A DNA stretch of 64,000 nucleotides from Gymnogyps californianus. Its lineage: Eukaryota; Chordata; Aves; Accipitriformes; Cathartidae. Position numbers and translations under genes: made by a program. This document shows positions 13,932-24,500 of this stretch, in pieces; the first letter of the stretch is position 1, and every line of letters begins with the position of its first letter. Under the pieces are notes generated by a model. It saw only the letters and a list, made by a program, of their open reading frames with translations, did not search any database and was not told the DNA's origin. The stretch spans positions 8,919,294-8,983,293 of the forward strand of contig NC_059482.1 of assembly GCF_018139145.2 (NCBI RefSeq), read 5' to 3'.

Positions 13932-14838
13932 CTGCCATAAATGCCTCTACTGGATATAAAAATTTCTGTTATGAAGGGATTGCTGTATGCATTAGACCAA
14001 CTTAGGAAAATTGATCCTTACAGAACAGTTTCCCAAACTGAGAGAATAAAATGATTGATGTTATCTAACATTGAACCAATATAATAATTACACATATATC
14101 TATCCTCTGTGACAGTGTTGTTCTTTTTGTACCTTCATTTGATAAATTCCCTAGATGTTTTTGGAAACAAGGTGTTTTATCTGTTCTCATAAAAACTTCT
14201 CTATCTCCATGTGTTTTAACTCGGTTAAAAAAAATATTTTACAGGTTAACCCAAATACCACTTTTGGTATTGTAACTATGGTTACATTATGACAGAGTTA
14301 TATGAGATGGAGGCGTCAAATTCTAAACGTGTACTCTCATATCTGTATAATCTCTAAAGGAAATACTAATACGTATTGCCATGGGATCTCTTGAGACACA
14401 AGTCAATTCTCTTTTCAACTTTGTACCATTCAGTGCTTTTGTGGTCATATGAATTTAATTTTAATGTCTTTCTTTGGTTTACTATTTTCATGTTCACCTT
14501 AGATGCACAGAATCACATATTTAACCAGAATTCCCATTGAAATCATGATTGCCATTCACAAAAAGCAAGTAGTTCTTTCTCACAAAAAGGTACATGTGCA
14601 TACAGGACACACTCATATTGAAAACAGCTTCTCTTAAGCAGGTTGTCTGTGGATTGCATCATTAACCACACCTGGCGTCAATTAAAAGACTGAGATGCAA
14701 GTTTGTTAAGATAACTCAGGAGTAGATTTAAGAAATACCTTACTAAGTAGTGCATATACAGAGACTATTTGTGCCACAGCAACCTGAGGTTCAAGTTTCC
14801 TGCCTATCATCTGGCTGCATTAGAGCAACTATACAGGA

Positions 14839-14839
<1 letters not shown>

Positions 14840-14888
<49 letters not shown>
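14840..14888 (+). repeat. Poly-G homopolymer, 49 bases
   Basis: An uninterrupted run of 49 G follows ACAGGAC and precedes AAATGATTAG. Nothing around it looks like a mobile element tail. The length is striking for a G homopolymer, and it could be a real G tract or an artefact of sequencing or assembly. Confidence 0.98.
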
Positions 14889-14889
<1 letters not shown>

Positions 14890-16610
14890 AATGATTAGTT
14901 AACCTTTTCCTTGCTGTGCAAATTTTTGGTTCTATCTTCTATGTGGATGCATCCTTGAAGGAGCAGAATAAATCAGGCACAGGTAATTCTGGTAACCCAA
15001 GAAGGCTTTTCATCAGCTCTTCCTGTGGTTGTTAATAGAATATCTAGTTTTTCCAAAAGAGGTTATAGTAGAAGTCTCATGTGAACAATTGCTAAGTGAT
15101 ACTATTATTAACATAAAGTATTTCACCTTGACTGGCAACAGGGGATTGCTGATGCCAGAACGTTTTCAAATACACTTTATAGCACTATCAAGCTATCTAA
15201 CAGATCATTTTCTGGCCAAGAATACCGTGGGACTTCTGTCACTTCTATGAGATCTGTAAGTGAAGATGCCTGAAAGAAAAGTGAATCCTCAATAGGTGAA
15301 TATTTGGGAAAGTAAATCCATTTAGTATTGCTGTTAGGGTCAAAGCCATTTGATGTAGGTGGATTCTTTGCTTCAAATGTATTCCGTTTTCATTTCATTG
15401 GGAAACATATCCAAGTGTGTGAGTGCCCATAGTTGAGAAATGAAAAATTTCTGATATTAGTAGTCTGCTTACGTTTCAAACTGCAATCGGTTTTCTTAAT
15501 TATGAATTAGTATTATGTTGCAAAGCATGAGGTATTAACCAGATCAATTCCACTCAGGCATCACTTGAGTGATAACTAAGCTCATACACCTCAGTTTGGT
15601 TCTACAGCTATAACAAAACAGAACATTACCGTTTGTGTTAATTGCAGTTCTGTGGTATTTTTACATTTGTTCATCATTATTATTTTCCTAAAACGCATAT
15701 GGTACTGCCAGGCTGCACAGAAACAAAATATGAGGAATGTTTTAGTTGTAAGTGGGCTAGTGAGAGTAATGTGAGTATAGAGCGGGTTAGGCTGTGTTGC
15801 CTGATTTGGCCATGGTCCTGTGCCTGCATGTCTGGTCCAAGCCTGCCTCCTCTCAGCTCTGAGAGCTGAAAGCATTTGGAGAAAAGAGAAGAAATAGTCC
15901 AACAATTAAAACTGAAAAATTGGTGTCACCAACAATCAGGACAGAGTAAATTGTTTTCTCCTCATCCTTGGTATAGCAAAATTGACCTGCATGGCTGAAA
16001 AGACCTGAAAAAGACCTGAGCTAGGTCGGGAATGGCATAACCGCAAAGGTATGTGTACTATTAATTGTTCTCTTATCTAAACCTCATTTATAGGTTTAAT
16101 TGATGGTGAACAATTTCCCGTCTCTCTTTGGGACAAGTATGTGGGACTGGCTCCTGCATGCTCTTAAACTTGTATTCACTAGATGTCAAAATCTATACCC
16201 CAAACTGCTCTTCTGTGGTAGTAGCCATTTATATTCCTGTGTATGGCTTGACAAGGTACAGATAAAAGTACTTCTGTGCATTTTTTTTTTAATGTTTTCT
16301 GTTGAGAAAATATTATCTATACAGTATCTACAACTAGGGAAAGAGATGATGTTAATAAGAAAGCCAATAAATATAATTTATTTTTAATATCTAGTTTCAA
16401 AAGCCAGGAATCTTCTAAATAAATATTATAATCATTTTGAGGATATACCAGATGTCAAGGCTAAGAAGCTATCTTACCGAAAATAATTGTATTTGTGAGG
16501 GTGAGGAATAGGAGATGGAGTAGAAATTATATTTTTTGTTCAGAGGAGAAATGTGACGTGCTCACACTCAGAAAAAGTAGCCTTGAGGGTAGAAGGGAAG
16601 TTGAAGGAAA

Positions 16611-16615
<5 letters not shown>

Positions 16616-16642
<27 letters not shown>
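16616..16642 (+). repeat. Poly-A homopolymer, 27 bases
   Basis: Uninterrupted run of 27 A between GTTTT and TCTCCTCTG. No retrotransposed body or flanking duplication is recognisable upstream, so I do not call it a processed insertion. The frames at 16540-16801 on the minus strand run through it as a phenylalanine run and are chance. Confidence 0.95.
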
Positions 16643-16645
<3 letters not shown>

Positions 16646-17973
16646 CCTCTGACAACTTGAACTATAATTAATAAAAGTTTCCCTGCATATTTTCTGATTA
16701 AAAGAATTAGAATACCTAAAAGTTCCAGTATCATCTGAAATATTTGATGATGAGAATTTTCGTTCGTTAAGGACCAGCACATCCAAACTACCATTAATCA
16801 TCTAAGGTCATTGGAGTGAATGTCAGAGGCTGCTTTATACCAACAAAATGCCAAAAGGCCTGCATCAAAAGGTGTCTGTTAAGGCACCTATCTGACCTTG
16901 TTAAGGTCAGTCAGATACTGAGTTCCAATTAAAATGCAAGTCTAAAATCACGTGAGGCACGGTATTTCTCCTACGGTAGTCAATGAAACAGCTTGCAGCC
17001 TCTTCACCAATGTACTGGAGCTTGTCCTATAAAGATGCTATTAGGTTTTGTTGGGGAGCAATACATATTGTAAATCATGGCCTTGTCATTGATTAAGAAG
17101 ATATCGTAAGAAAACTGAAGCTGTTAAAAATGCAAGACAGCTAAATAATTTATAAATTGCCATCTCTGTAGCCTTTATTAGGCAATTAAATTCATAACAA
17201 TAATACTTTCATCTGAGATACCACATTTGGCTTCAAAAGGTCTAGCACTGGCGTCGCATGATAGAATTCTTAACTACTTCTGTCTATTCGCTGTTACTAT
17301 TTAGGTACTCTTAATTCGTTGTCTTACTTCCATGATCTGACAGTGTAAGTTACATCTCTGTTGCTCAGCTGTTAAGTGTATTCCCCATACTAGAAATTAT
17401 TTATTATACTGGCACATGGTATATCATCTGTCATGTCTAAGTAGAGGAAAGATCTTCCTGCAATGTCTTTCTTGCTTTTTAATCTTTCTATGGAAAGCTC
17501 CAACTTTCCCTTCAGACTACTAAAGAGAATGCTTGAAACATTTCTTTTAAGCTGATGAGTTCTTCTTTCCCCCACCACTATATTGGGTGCCCAGGAGCAC
17601 ATTTGTGTGCTTTGGGGGTGTACCGCTAGAAGTTAATCACATAATAGTTTTTCAAGTGTTTTGAGGTTAAATATAGTTACTAAAATCTGAGCTGAGTATT
17701 TGCACGTGAAAGATATTTCAGTTCAAATTTTTCTAGAGTTCTAGTGGAATTAAAAATCAAATTATTGTAAATGTACAATGTATTAGAGGCAACACAGGCT
17801 TCCTACTGATAGTATGTAGTGTCTTGCTAATGAACATATTTCAGTGGGTTTGAAGACATGTTTTATTGCCTTTATCGTCACTAAATGAATGGAAGATTAT
17901 TTTGTCCAAAGGCAAAGGGTCTCACAGATATCTGCTTAATTTGTTGGCTGAAGTTTAACTGATAATCTCTTTT

Positions 17974-17978
17974 CCATA
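17974..17978. repeat. Target-site duplication of LTR-A, left copy
   Basis: The pentamer ccata directly precedes the TG end of LTR-A and is repeated exactly at 18576-18580 directly after the CA end. This marks the original integration site and shows that both LTR ends are intact. Confidence 0.9.
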
Positions 17979-18106
17979 TGTCATGCTTTAACCCCAGCTG
18001 GCAACTAAGCACCACACAGCCACTTGCTCAGTCCCCTCCCTAGTGGGGTGGGGGAGAGAATCAGAAGGGTAAAAGTGAGAAAACTCGTGGGTTGAGATAA
18101 AGACAG

Positions 18107-18112
18107 TTTAAT
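18107..18112 (-). terminator. LTR-A poly(A) signal (ATTAAA)
   Basis: ATTAAA on the minus strand, downstream of the TATA box, in the conserved context TATTAAACTG then TTATCTCAACCCAC, which LTR-B shares at 55785-55790. It is the likely retroviral polyadenylation signal, in the common ATTAAA variant. Confidence 0.6.
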
Positions 18113-18292
18113 AGGTAAAGCAAAAGCCATGCATGCAAGCAAAGCAAAACAAGGAATTCATTCACCACTTCCCATCGGCAGGCAGGTGTTCAGCCGTCTC
18201 CAGGAAAGCAGGGCTCCATCATGCATAACAGTTACTTGGGAAGACAAACGCCATCACTCCAGATGTTCCCCCCCGCTTCTTCTTCCCCCAGC

Positions 18293-18298
18293 TTTATA
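18293..18298 (-). promoter_or_regulatory. TATA box of LTR-A
   Basis: TATAAA on the minus strand (tttata on +), within CAGCATATAAAGCTGGGGG. LTR-B has the equivalent box at 55986-55994 in matching context. It would have driven proviral transcription leftwards on this map. Present activity cannot be judged. Confidence 0.7.
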
Positions 18299-18575
18299 TG
18301 CTGAGCATGATGCCATATGGTATGGAATATCCCTTTGGGCAGGTGGGGTCAGCTGTCCCGGCTGTGTCCCCTCCCAGCTTCTCGTGCCCCCCCAGCCTAC
18401 TCGCTGGTGGGGTGGGGTGAGAAGCAGCAAAGGCCTTGACTCTGTGTAAGCACTGCTCAGCAACAACGAAAACATCTCTGGATTATCAACACTGTTTCCA
18501 GCACAAATCCAAAACATCAGCCCCATACTAGCTACTATGAAGAAAATTAACTCTATCCCAGCCAAAACCAGTGCA

Positions 18576-18580
18576 CCATA
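18576..18580. repeat. Target-site duplication of LTR-A, right copy
   Basis: Exact copy of the ccata pentamer at 17974-17978, directly after the CA end of LTR-A. Confidence 0.9.
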
Positions 18581-21397
18581 CTAGAATTTTCTCCATAATA
18601 CCTGTTAAAATCTCCTTTAACTGCCAGACTACGTACTGTAATATTACTGTTTGTGACCATTGTGTCTTACTAAAGATACAAATATATTCAGCATATATCT
18701 AAGAATACTGTCGTTCAAATTATACTAACTTTCTGGACAAGTTATGAAGGATTTTGGGTTTGGATGGCTTTCCTGTCCCCTTGTGTGTCCCATTATTCCC
18801 TGCAGTTCTGCTTTTAAGTTGCTAATAACATGGGAATTGTTGTTTCCATTTAATGAAATATTAGCCAGGGTAACCCATTTGTAGTATTTTGTAATTTAAA
18901 AGTACTAAATATGGATCAGAGACTCTGTATGGTCTTTGTCTTTGCTGGTATTTTGTTTTTATAACTCTTATTTCCTAACACACAATTTGGTGGAAAACTT
19001 TATCTTTTATATTTTTGTTTAGATTGTATAATTTCACATCAAAACAAAATGCTTAAATTCTAGCATGCCAAAATATTGCTCAGTATTCAGATTTCACTGT
19101 GTCAGCTATTGGATCCAATTTCTTTTTAAGAAAAATGTCTTATATTCACAATAACTTGTTATTTCTAATATAATGCTTTCTAACTAGATCATCTATGGGA
19201 ATTGAAAACAATAATCTAGGACTAAGTACATAAGGGGTTTTTGTTCTTTACGCTATGTGTTGATATTGTGTAAATATATGCTCTGGGTTTTTTTTGTGTG
19301 TATGGACTTAATCAAGTTTCTTGGCCTCTACTTTTATTTGTATGCTCACAAGGAGTATGTGTGCATACTTTTCTGGTATGAGTTTGGAGATGGTATAAAA
19401 TATCTCCAGCCCCTCTTTTAGATTTCTCAATGCTGAGATGAGTTCCTTTTTAACATATGTTTTCAGTGATGCCTTAGAAATTGCTGTTCCTAAGTTCTTT
19501 CGAATAAAAATCTCATTTATTTACTTGGTCAGTAATAGGGGCTAGCAACATGCTGCTTGGGGCACCCGGTGCTAATAGTGACCATAATTACTTTCTGTAG
19601 CACCTTATCCTCAGCAGTTGCTGTAGCAGAAGCTCTAATTGCTGAGGAGTTGGATTTTTTACCAAATGATTCAGATTTCTGTTCTGCAAGCAGACCCTGA
19701 GTGATTACTGAGTAACACAAGGTACCAGGAGTTAAAAAATGTCCCCAGTGGAAGACTGGAACATTTAGAATCTCTGTCAGTGCTGAAGATCTTTACATAT
19801 GTGGGTGCCAACGTGAGCAAGTTCAAGTAAAACTTCCCTTTGTATCTATCTGCACTTTGTGGGTATCAGTATCACCAGGAGTTACAGGTAGCTTTCTTTG
19901 CCTGAACTGATTGCAAAGTATTATAAACCTTAAACTTTTCAGAAGTAGCTGAAATAACTCTAACAATGAGACTGTAATACAGACATTTCAGCAGTTCATT
20001 TAATTAAAAATGAATGAGGCATATTTTAAAAATCAGATTATAAAAAAGGTGCAAACCTTAGTTATTAGAAAGTCTGCCAGGAGTTTATATTTGCAGTTAC
20101 TCATAATGGACTGGATTCTTCCAGTCACTGTTTTCTGTTTTAACACACTTGTAAAATCTCAAACAAATTAGCAAATGTTAAAACAACTGGAAAAAAAAAG
20201 TAAATTAAAAAATCTTTCAAGTTCATTGATATTTCATAAGATTTTATCCTTGCCCTATTTTGGTCAAGCGTGTTGACACAAATGAGTAGTTGCTCTGTTT
20301 TATGTAATCTTCTTTTTTCAATTCGAGTTGTGTATGACTTAAGTTTGAAACTTGTCAAGCATGTTGTTCCTCTCTTGATTGCAGAAATTGTTTGTCATGT
20401 ACGTATTTCACACAGTGTTCAGTCATTCCCAGAGTGGAGATCTGTGACTGCAGTCTTCATGGCAAAATCTCTGCATTATTTAAGCGTATATTCTGCCTTC
20501 TGTTGACATCCCTAGGTACAAAGTACAGTGCGTTAATTAGGTCCCGCATGCTCCTACTATACAGATTACGTGTATATACTCCAAAAAAATTTTTAAGATC
20601 TTTTCCTATAACAAATTATGATCAACAGCGCTTATGCAGATCAAAAAGCGAATTTGATCAAGCATTATACTTGCTAATTTTGCACAAACAAAAAGAATTA
20701 AAACAATCCAGAAACTAAAGAAGATTTTTAGATCCCAGTCATTATATCCCCTTACATTTCTGTAGTGTTTTTTAAACTACCACCAGAAGTTTTCCTCCTT
20801 CATGAAAATGTAAAATTTCACAAGATGATGTGATAAGTGTTTTGCTGAATACGTAACTGCCACACAAGACTGGATCTAAGGTTAGCTTATTTTGGCATCT
20901 CTCATTCCAACAGAAGGGACTACTGGATTTTTAGGGAAAGAATAGATCATATGTAGGGTCATGTTTTCCCAACTACCAAAAAATGTGGGTATCTTGACCA
21001 AGAACTTGCACACAGATATTTGTGTTTGATAGCTATTACTAAACCTATGTTCCTTGAATTTTTCTAATCCCTCTTTGAACCCATGTAACCTTTTATTTTC
21101 ATACCTTTATGTGGCAAATGCATTGGTTGCATGAGTGAGTACTCTTTGGTTTAAATCTACTGCCGATGGTTTCACTGAATGAACGCAGGTTCCTGTGTTT
21201 TGAGAGAGAATACACATTCCTTTGCTGTTTGCATCCCTAGCAACTTTCAGATCTCCATCATATTCCCTTCCCAGTCTTTTCTTTATGAAGGGGAAGTTTT
21301 GTAGCCTGTTTAATTTCCACTCATATTGAACCTCTTCCATGCTTCCAATCATACTAGTTGCATTTGTCTGTATTTACTCTAGTTCTCTATTAAACCC

Positions 21398-21480
21398 ATT
21401 TGACAGCTAATGAAAATAAAGGGGAAGTCACTTAGCAATTCAGTGACAGAGCCAAGCAGAGTGTAGATCTTGAAACATTC
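21398..21480 (+). repeat. Possible ancient MIR/L3-like relic
   Basis: ACCCATTTGACAGCTAATGA, AGTCACTTAGCAATTCAG, TGACAGAGCCAAGCAG and GTAGATCTTG resemble the common amniote relic pattern CCATTTTACAGATGAG, AAGTGACTTGCCCAAG, GGCAGAGCC and CCCAGATCT. Degenerate, judged by eye. Confidence 0.4.
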
Positions 21481-22857
21481 TTTCTAAATGGATTATATGT
21501 TTGGAAGAACTGCAAAGTAAGCATCAGTTAGGGTTTTGCCTGCAGTCTTCAATCTTTAATTATGCCCTGCTGGTGTAGATTAGTTATCTAATTTGTATCC
21601 TGACGACTGAAGCAGACATACATTTCACCGGAATTTGGTATTTCTGTGGTTTGGCATCTGGTTACTTAGTGAGAAAATAAAGCAATTAAAGTTAGAATAC
21701 CCCTAGGAGGATCAGCAACATCTGCTGAAGTGAGATAGATATGTAGCCCAGGTGAAAATTCACAAGGTGCCCTATTATAAATACCAAGACACATTTCTAA
21801 GATTATTATTTACACTGGCCTAATTTTTTCTTGGTGATACTTTTATGTTCTGTAAAGTAATGGCACAGTACACAACAAAACTAAATAAAAGAAATAGCAG
21901 GGCCCTTAAGGAAAAGCAGATCACAGAGTAAATCGCGAGCACCAACGTAATATATTTTGAGAAGATAGTATTGAGATTAACTTTTTTAACTGTACTAGTT
22001 ATGTATTTTCACAGAAGACATAAACAGGCAATAAAACAGCAGCCTTCTGGAAGCCATAAACTGAGTTAATAGCTTTTACCCATGTAGCGTTTCTTCATCT
22101 GAGTAAACATCTAGAATGAATTACACCAAGCAGTATTGCATATCTCTGGGATATCAGGACTTGTGGTCTTTGAGATGAAAGTATTGGTAAATGAAAAAAG
22201 ATACTTTAAACAAACTTTAGATTGTTGAGTTCTCCACCAGCCAGCATGAAGGGAGGTGAAAATAGTGTCTTTCCTGTTTTACTGATACTGCTGTTCTTGC
22301 AGCACCTTGCAATACTATACAGACACCATATCACCTATATGTGATACTGGATCTCTCAAGGCAAGATACTCCCAGGTGAGCTGATCAAGCACTGGTGAGT
22401 TCCCAGTCTCACCATTGACAATGGCCAGTCTGGGCCATTCCCTACATTCCACTGCTCTGTTCATCTTCCTGTGCTATCTTATGTCAACAGAGTCTTTCAT
22501 AGTCTAGTTTTGTAATACCTAACAAGTTTTCAATACTGAACATCGCTTGGCAAAAAGAGTTGGATTTACAAGTGTTCACTTACCTCCTACACATCTGCAA
22601 GACCAGATTGCACAGTACATATTTTGCAGACTTCCAGTTTGCCCATACATATTGGTTGCATCCACATCCAAGCAGTGTATTCAGTTATTACACAAATGTG
22701 GATCCTGTTTTTTAAGAATGTCTCTATTTGAATGGTAACTTCCCCAGTGAAGGACAGTGTGCTAAGTATTTGGTGTTCTAGCCTTTGTTATTTCATCTTT
22801 CTTTTCACATGGCTATGAAATCTCAAACTGTCTAAGTACTTTTGTATGGTAGACATC

Positions 22858-22945
22858 TACAGCAAAATTCTGCCATTGGGTTAATTCTGAGTTAACTCAG
22901 TAGTGTCACTGAAGTATCAAGTAATTTGGATCCAGTTAATATTGC
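22858..22945 (+). repeat. Possible ancient palindromic repeat relic (CAAAATTCTGCC type)
   Basis: CAGCAAAATTCTGCCATTGG, GAGTTAACTCAGTAGTGTCA and CTGAAGTATCAAGTAATTTG resemble an old sauropsid repeat with GCAAAATTCTGCC, GAGTAACTCCATTGA and GTCAATGGAGTTAC. Weak. Confidence 0.3.
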
Positions 22946-23734
22946 AACTAAAATTCCATTTTGTTTGGTGACACTAATGTTTATTTCTACAGTTCCAACA
23001 TGCAATTCATTCAAATAAACCCCTCATTTTTAATTAAGTATTAAAATCATATTAATGAAAACAAGTACTTTCAAAGCAAAATATTTTTGCTTCAGGGAAA
23101 ATAGATTATTTTTCCTTTAAAGGAGGGGAGAAGATAAATATTTAATAATCAGATAAATATGTTGCTCAGTACTTAATCTTTAACATGTGCTGAAACCTAA
23201 GGGATTACTAAGGGTTGCATCAGTATTCAGTTTACTACTGTAAATATTTTGTACTATGGAAGTACAGTTTGTGTTTATTGTGCAGCTTGATTCTATCATG
23301 CTGAGTTATACATAATGCAAAATATATCTGGATTTTAACTAGTGCTTACTGTGTTGTTACCAGTTCCATGGGGTTTAAAGTTTAGAGATTCCTTTCTGAT
23401 ATGAATTGTTGTCCAATTGTGCAAACAAAATGTATCATACAGATACATATCTTACATTCAACATGCATTCAACTCATTATATGCCCTTAATTGCAGAGTT
23501 AGGTTCTTGCTATTATAAAATAGTCTTTTTTTTCCTCTCTTCACTTTCATCATAGTTTTGCACAGAAAATAGTAGGACAGCATCCACTTATCAAGGTCAT
23601 TTGTTGAAAAATCCATCTTTGTTTTAGAAAGTAATGATGTGGTTTTTTCTGTCTTGCACACCGTTGTGTTAGCTAACCCACCTCAAGAGTATGCACAGAA
23701 TAAGAAGGTGTCTACAGGACAGCATTATGAGGAA

Positions 23735-24500
23735 ACCTCTCCTCCATACCTTTTCCAGGGAATTGGCACAACTGCATGCCTTTCCAAAGTATCTGTATGC
23801 AGCATGGGAAACAAACGGGATGAACAGAGGACTGTGTGCAGTTGCAGGGCTGCAGTCTCATTGGGGTCACCAAGATGTGGTGGGATAGTTCACACAACTG
23901 GAATGTAGCAGTGGTTGGATACAGGCGTAGTAGGAAGGCCAGGCTGGGACAGCAGCATGCCCTTTATGTGAGAGAGCAGCAGGAACGTCTAGAGCTCTGC
24001 CTTGGGATCGGTGATGGGCCACCTGAGAGGTTATGGATAAGGATTAGCATACAGGCCAATGAGGACCATGTTGTGATGGGTATCTGCTATGGATGCCTGA
24101 TCAGGAAGAAGCAGACAAGGCCTTCTTCAGACAAGTGGAAGAAGCCTCCCTTTCAGAGGATATGGCCCTTATTGGGGGACTTGAACCACCCCAATATCTG
24201 CTAGAGGCACAACACAAACAGCACAGACAATCCAGGATGTTTCTGGATGATATCAGTGACAACTTCCTATGAAAGGTGATTGAGGATCCGATGAAAGGAC
24301 ATGCTCTGCTGGACCTCATGTTTACAAACAAGGAAGGATGGGTTGGAGACATGAAAGTTTGGGACAGCATTGGCTGCGGTGACCATGAGATTGTGGAGTT
24401 CAGGATACAGAGAGGAGGGAGCAAGGCAAAAAGCAGGATCATGGCCCTAGACTTTAGGAGCGCAGACTTTGTCCTGTTCAGAGATCTGATTGGAAGAATG
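23735..24500 (+). mobile_element. CR1 LINE fragment: decayed ORF2 endonuclease region
   Basis: This matches the apurinic-type endonuclease domain at the N-terminus of CR1 ORF2. Conserved blocks are seen in order: a WWDSSHNW block (near 23876), LYVREQQERLELCLG (near 23965), LLGDLNHPNIC (near 24172), LLDLMFTNKEG (near 24306) and CGDHEIVEFRI (near 24375). Reading moves between frames, with one open part at 23836-24204 and another at 24276-24563, so frameshifts are present. The first part ends in TAG where CR1 usually has TGG. Two catalytic positions look lost: Lys replaces the usual Glu in the TE-WWD block (23872-23874), and Gly replaces Ser of the SDH motif (24378-24380). No reverse transcriptase or CR1 3' tail follows. 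The left edge is fuzzy and could reach about 23670. Confidence 0.88.

Larger units (their letters stand above)
13932..17973. other. Unique AT-rich non-coding sequence, 13.9-18.0 kb
   Basis: Holds the poly-G (14840) and poly-A (16616) runs and a small hairpin-like stretch AATACCACTTTTGGTATT (about 14254-14271). The overlapping frames at 15591-15905 (minus) and 15642-15869 (plus) are mutual shadows with no recognised domain. No gene seen. Confidence 0.7.
17979..18575 (-). mobile_element. Solo ERVL-like LTR (LTR-A), complete, with 5-bp target-site duplication
   Basis: A 597-bp long terminal repeat lies in minus orientation. Read on the minus strand it begins TGCACTGGTTTTGGCTGGG and ends GGGTTAAAGCATGACA, so it keeps the TG...CA ends. 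The 5 bases on each side are identical (ccata at 17974-17978 and 18576-18580), which is the duplication length expected for ERVL-type integration. A TATA box (tttata on +, 18293-18298) and an ATTAAA poly(A) signal (tttaat on +, 18107-18112) are present in the right order for minus-strand transcription. I recognise the family as a common neoavian LTR. Its outer parts match LTR-B at 55660-56249, while its middle (about 18115-18270) differs, so it is a related subfamily. No internal viral sequence adjoins it, so it is a solo LTR. The open frames inside it (18129-18449 plus, 18254-18565 minus) are chance. Confidence 0.93.
18581..23734. other. Unique AT-rich non-coding sequence, 18.6-23.7 kb
   Basis: No gene recognised. 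The 108-codon frame at 20392-20718 (plus) has no recognised domain. Faint relics of ancient repeats lie at 21398-21480 and 22858-22945. Confidence 0.7.

Noticed and set aside
16600..16660. Poly-A run as the tail of a processed pseudogene
   Set aside because: No gene-like body, poly(A) signal or flanking duplication was found next to it.
18129..18565. Frames of 106 (plus) and 103 (minus) codons
   Set aside because: They lie inside solo LTR-A, which is non-coding.
20392..20718. 108-codon plus-strand frame
   Set aside because: No recognised motif. It overlaps another unrelated frame and is within what AT-rich DNA gives by chance.
23639..23908. 89-codon plus-strand frame
   Set aside because: It overlaps the CR1 endonuclease start in the wrong frame for most of its length. 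No independent gene evidence.
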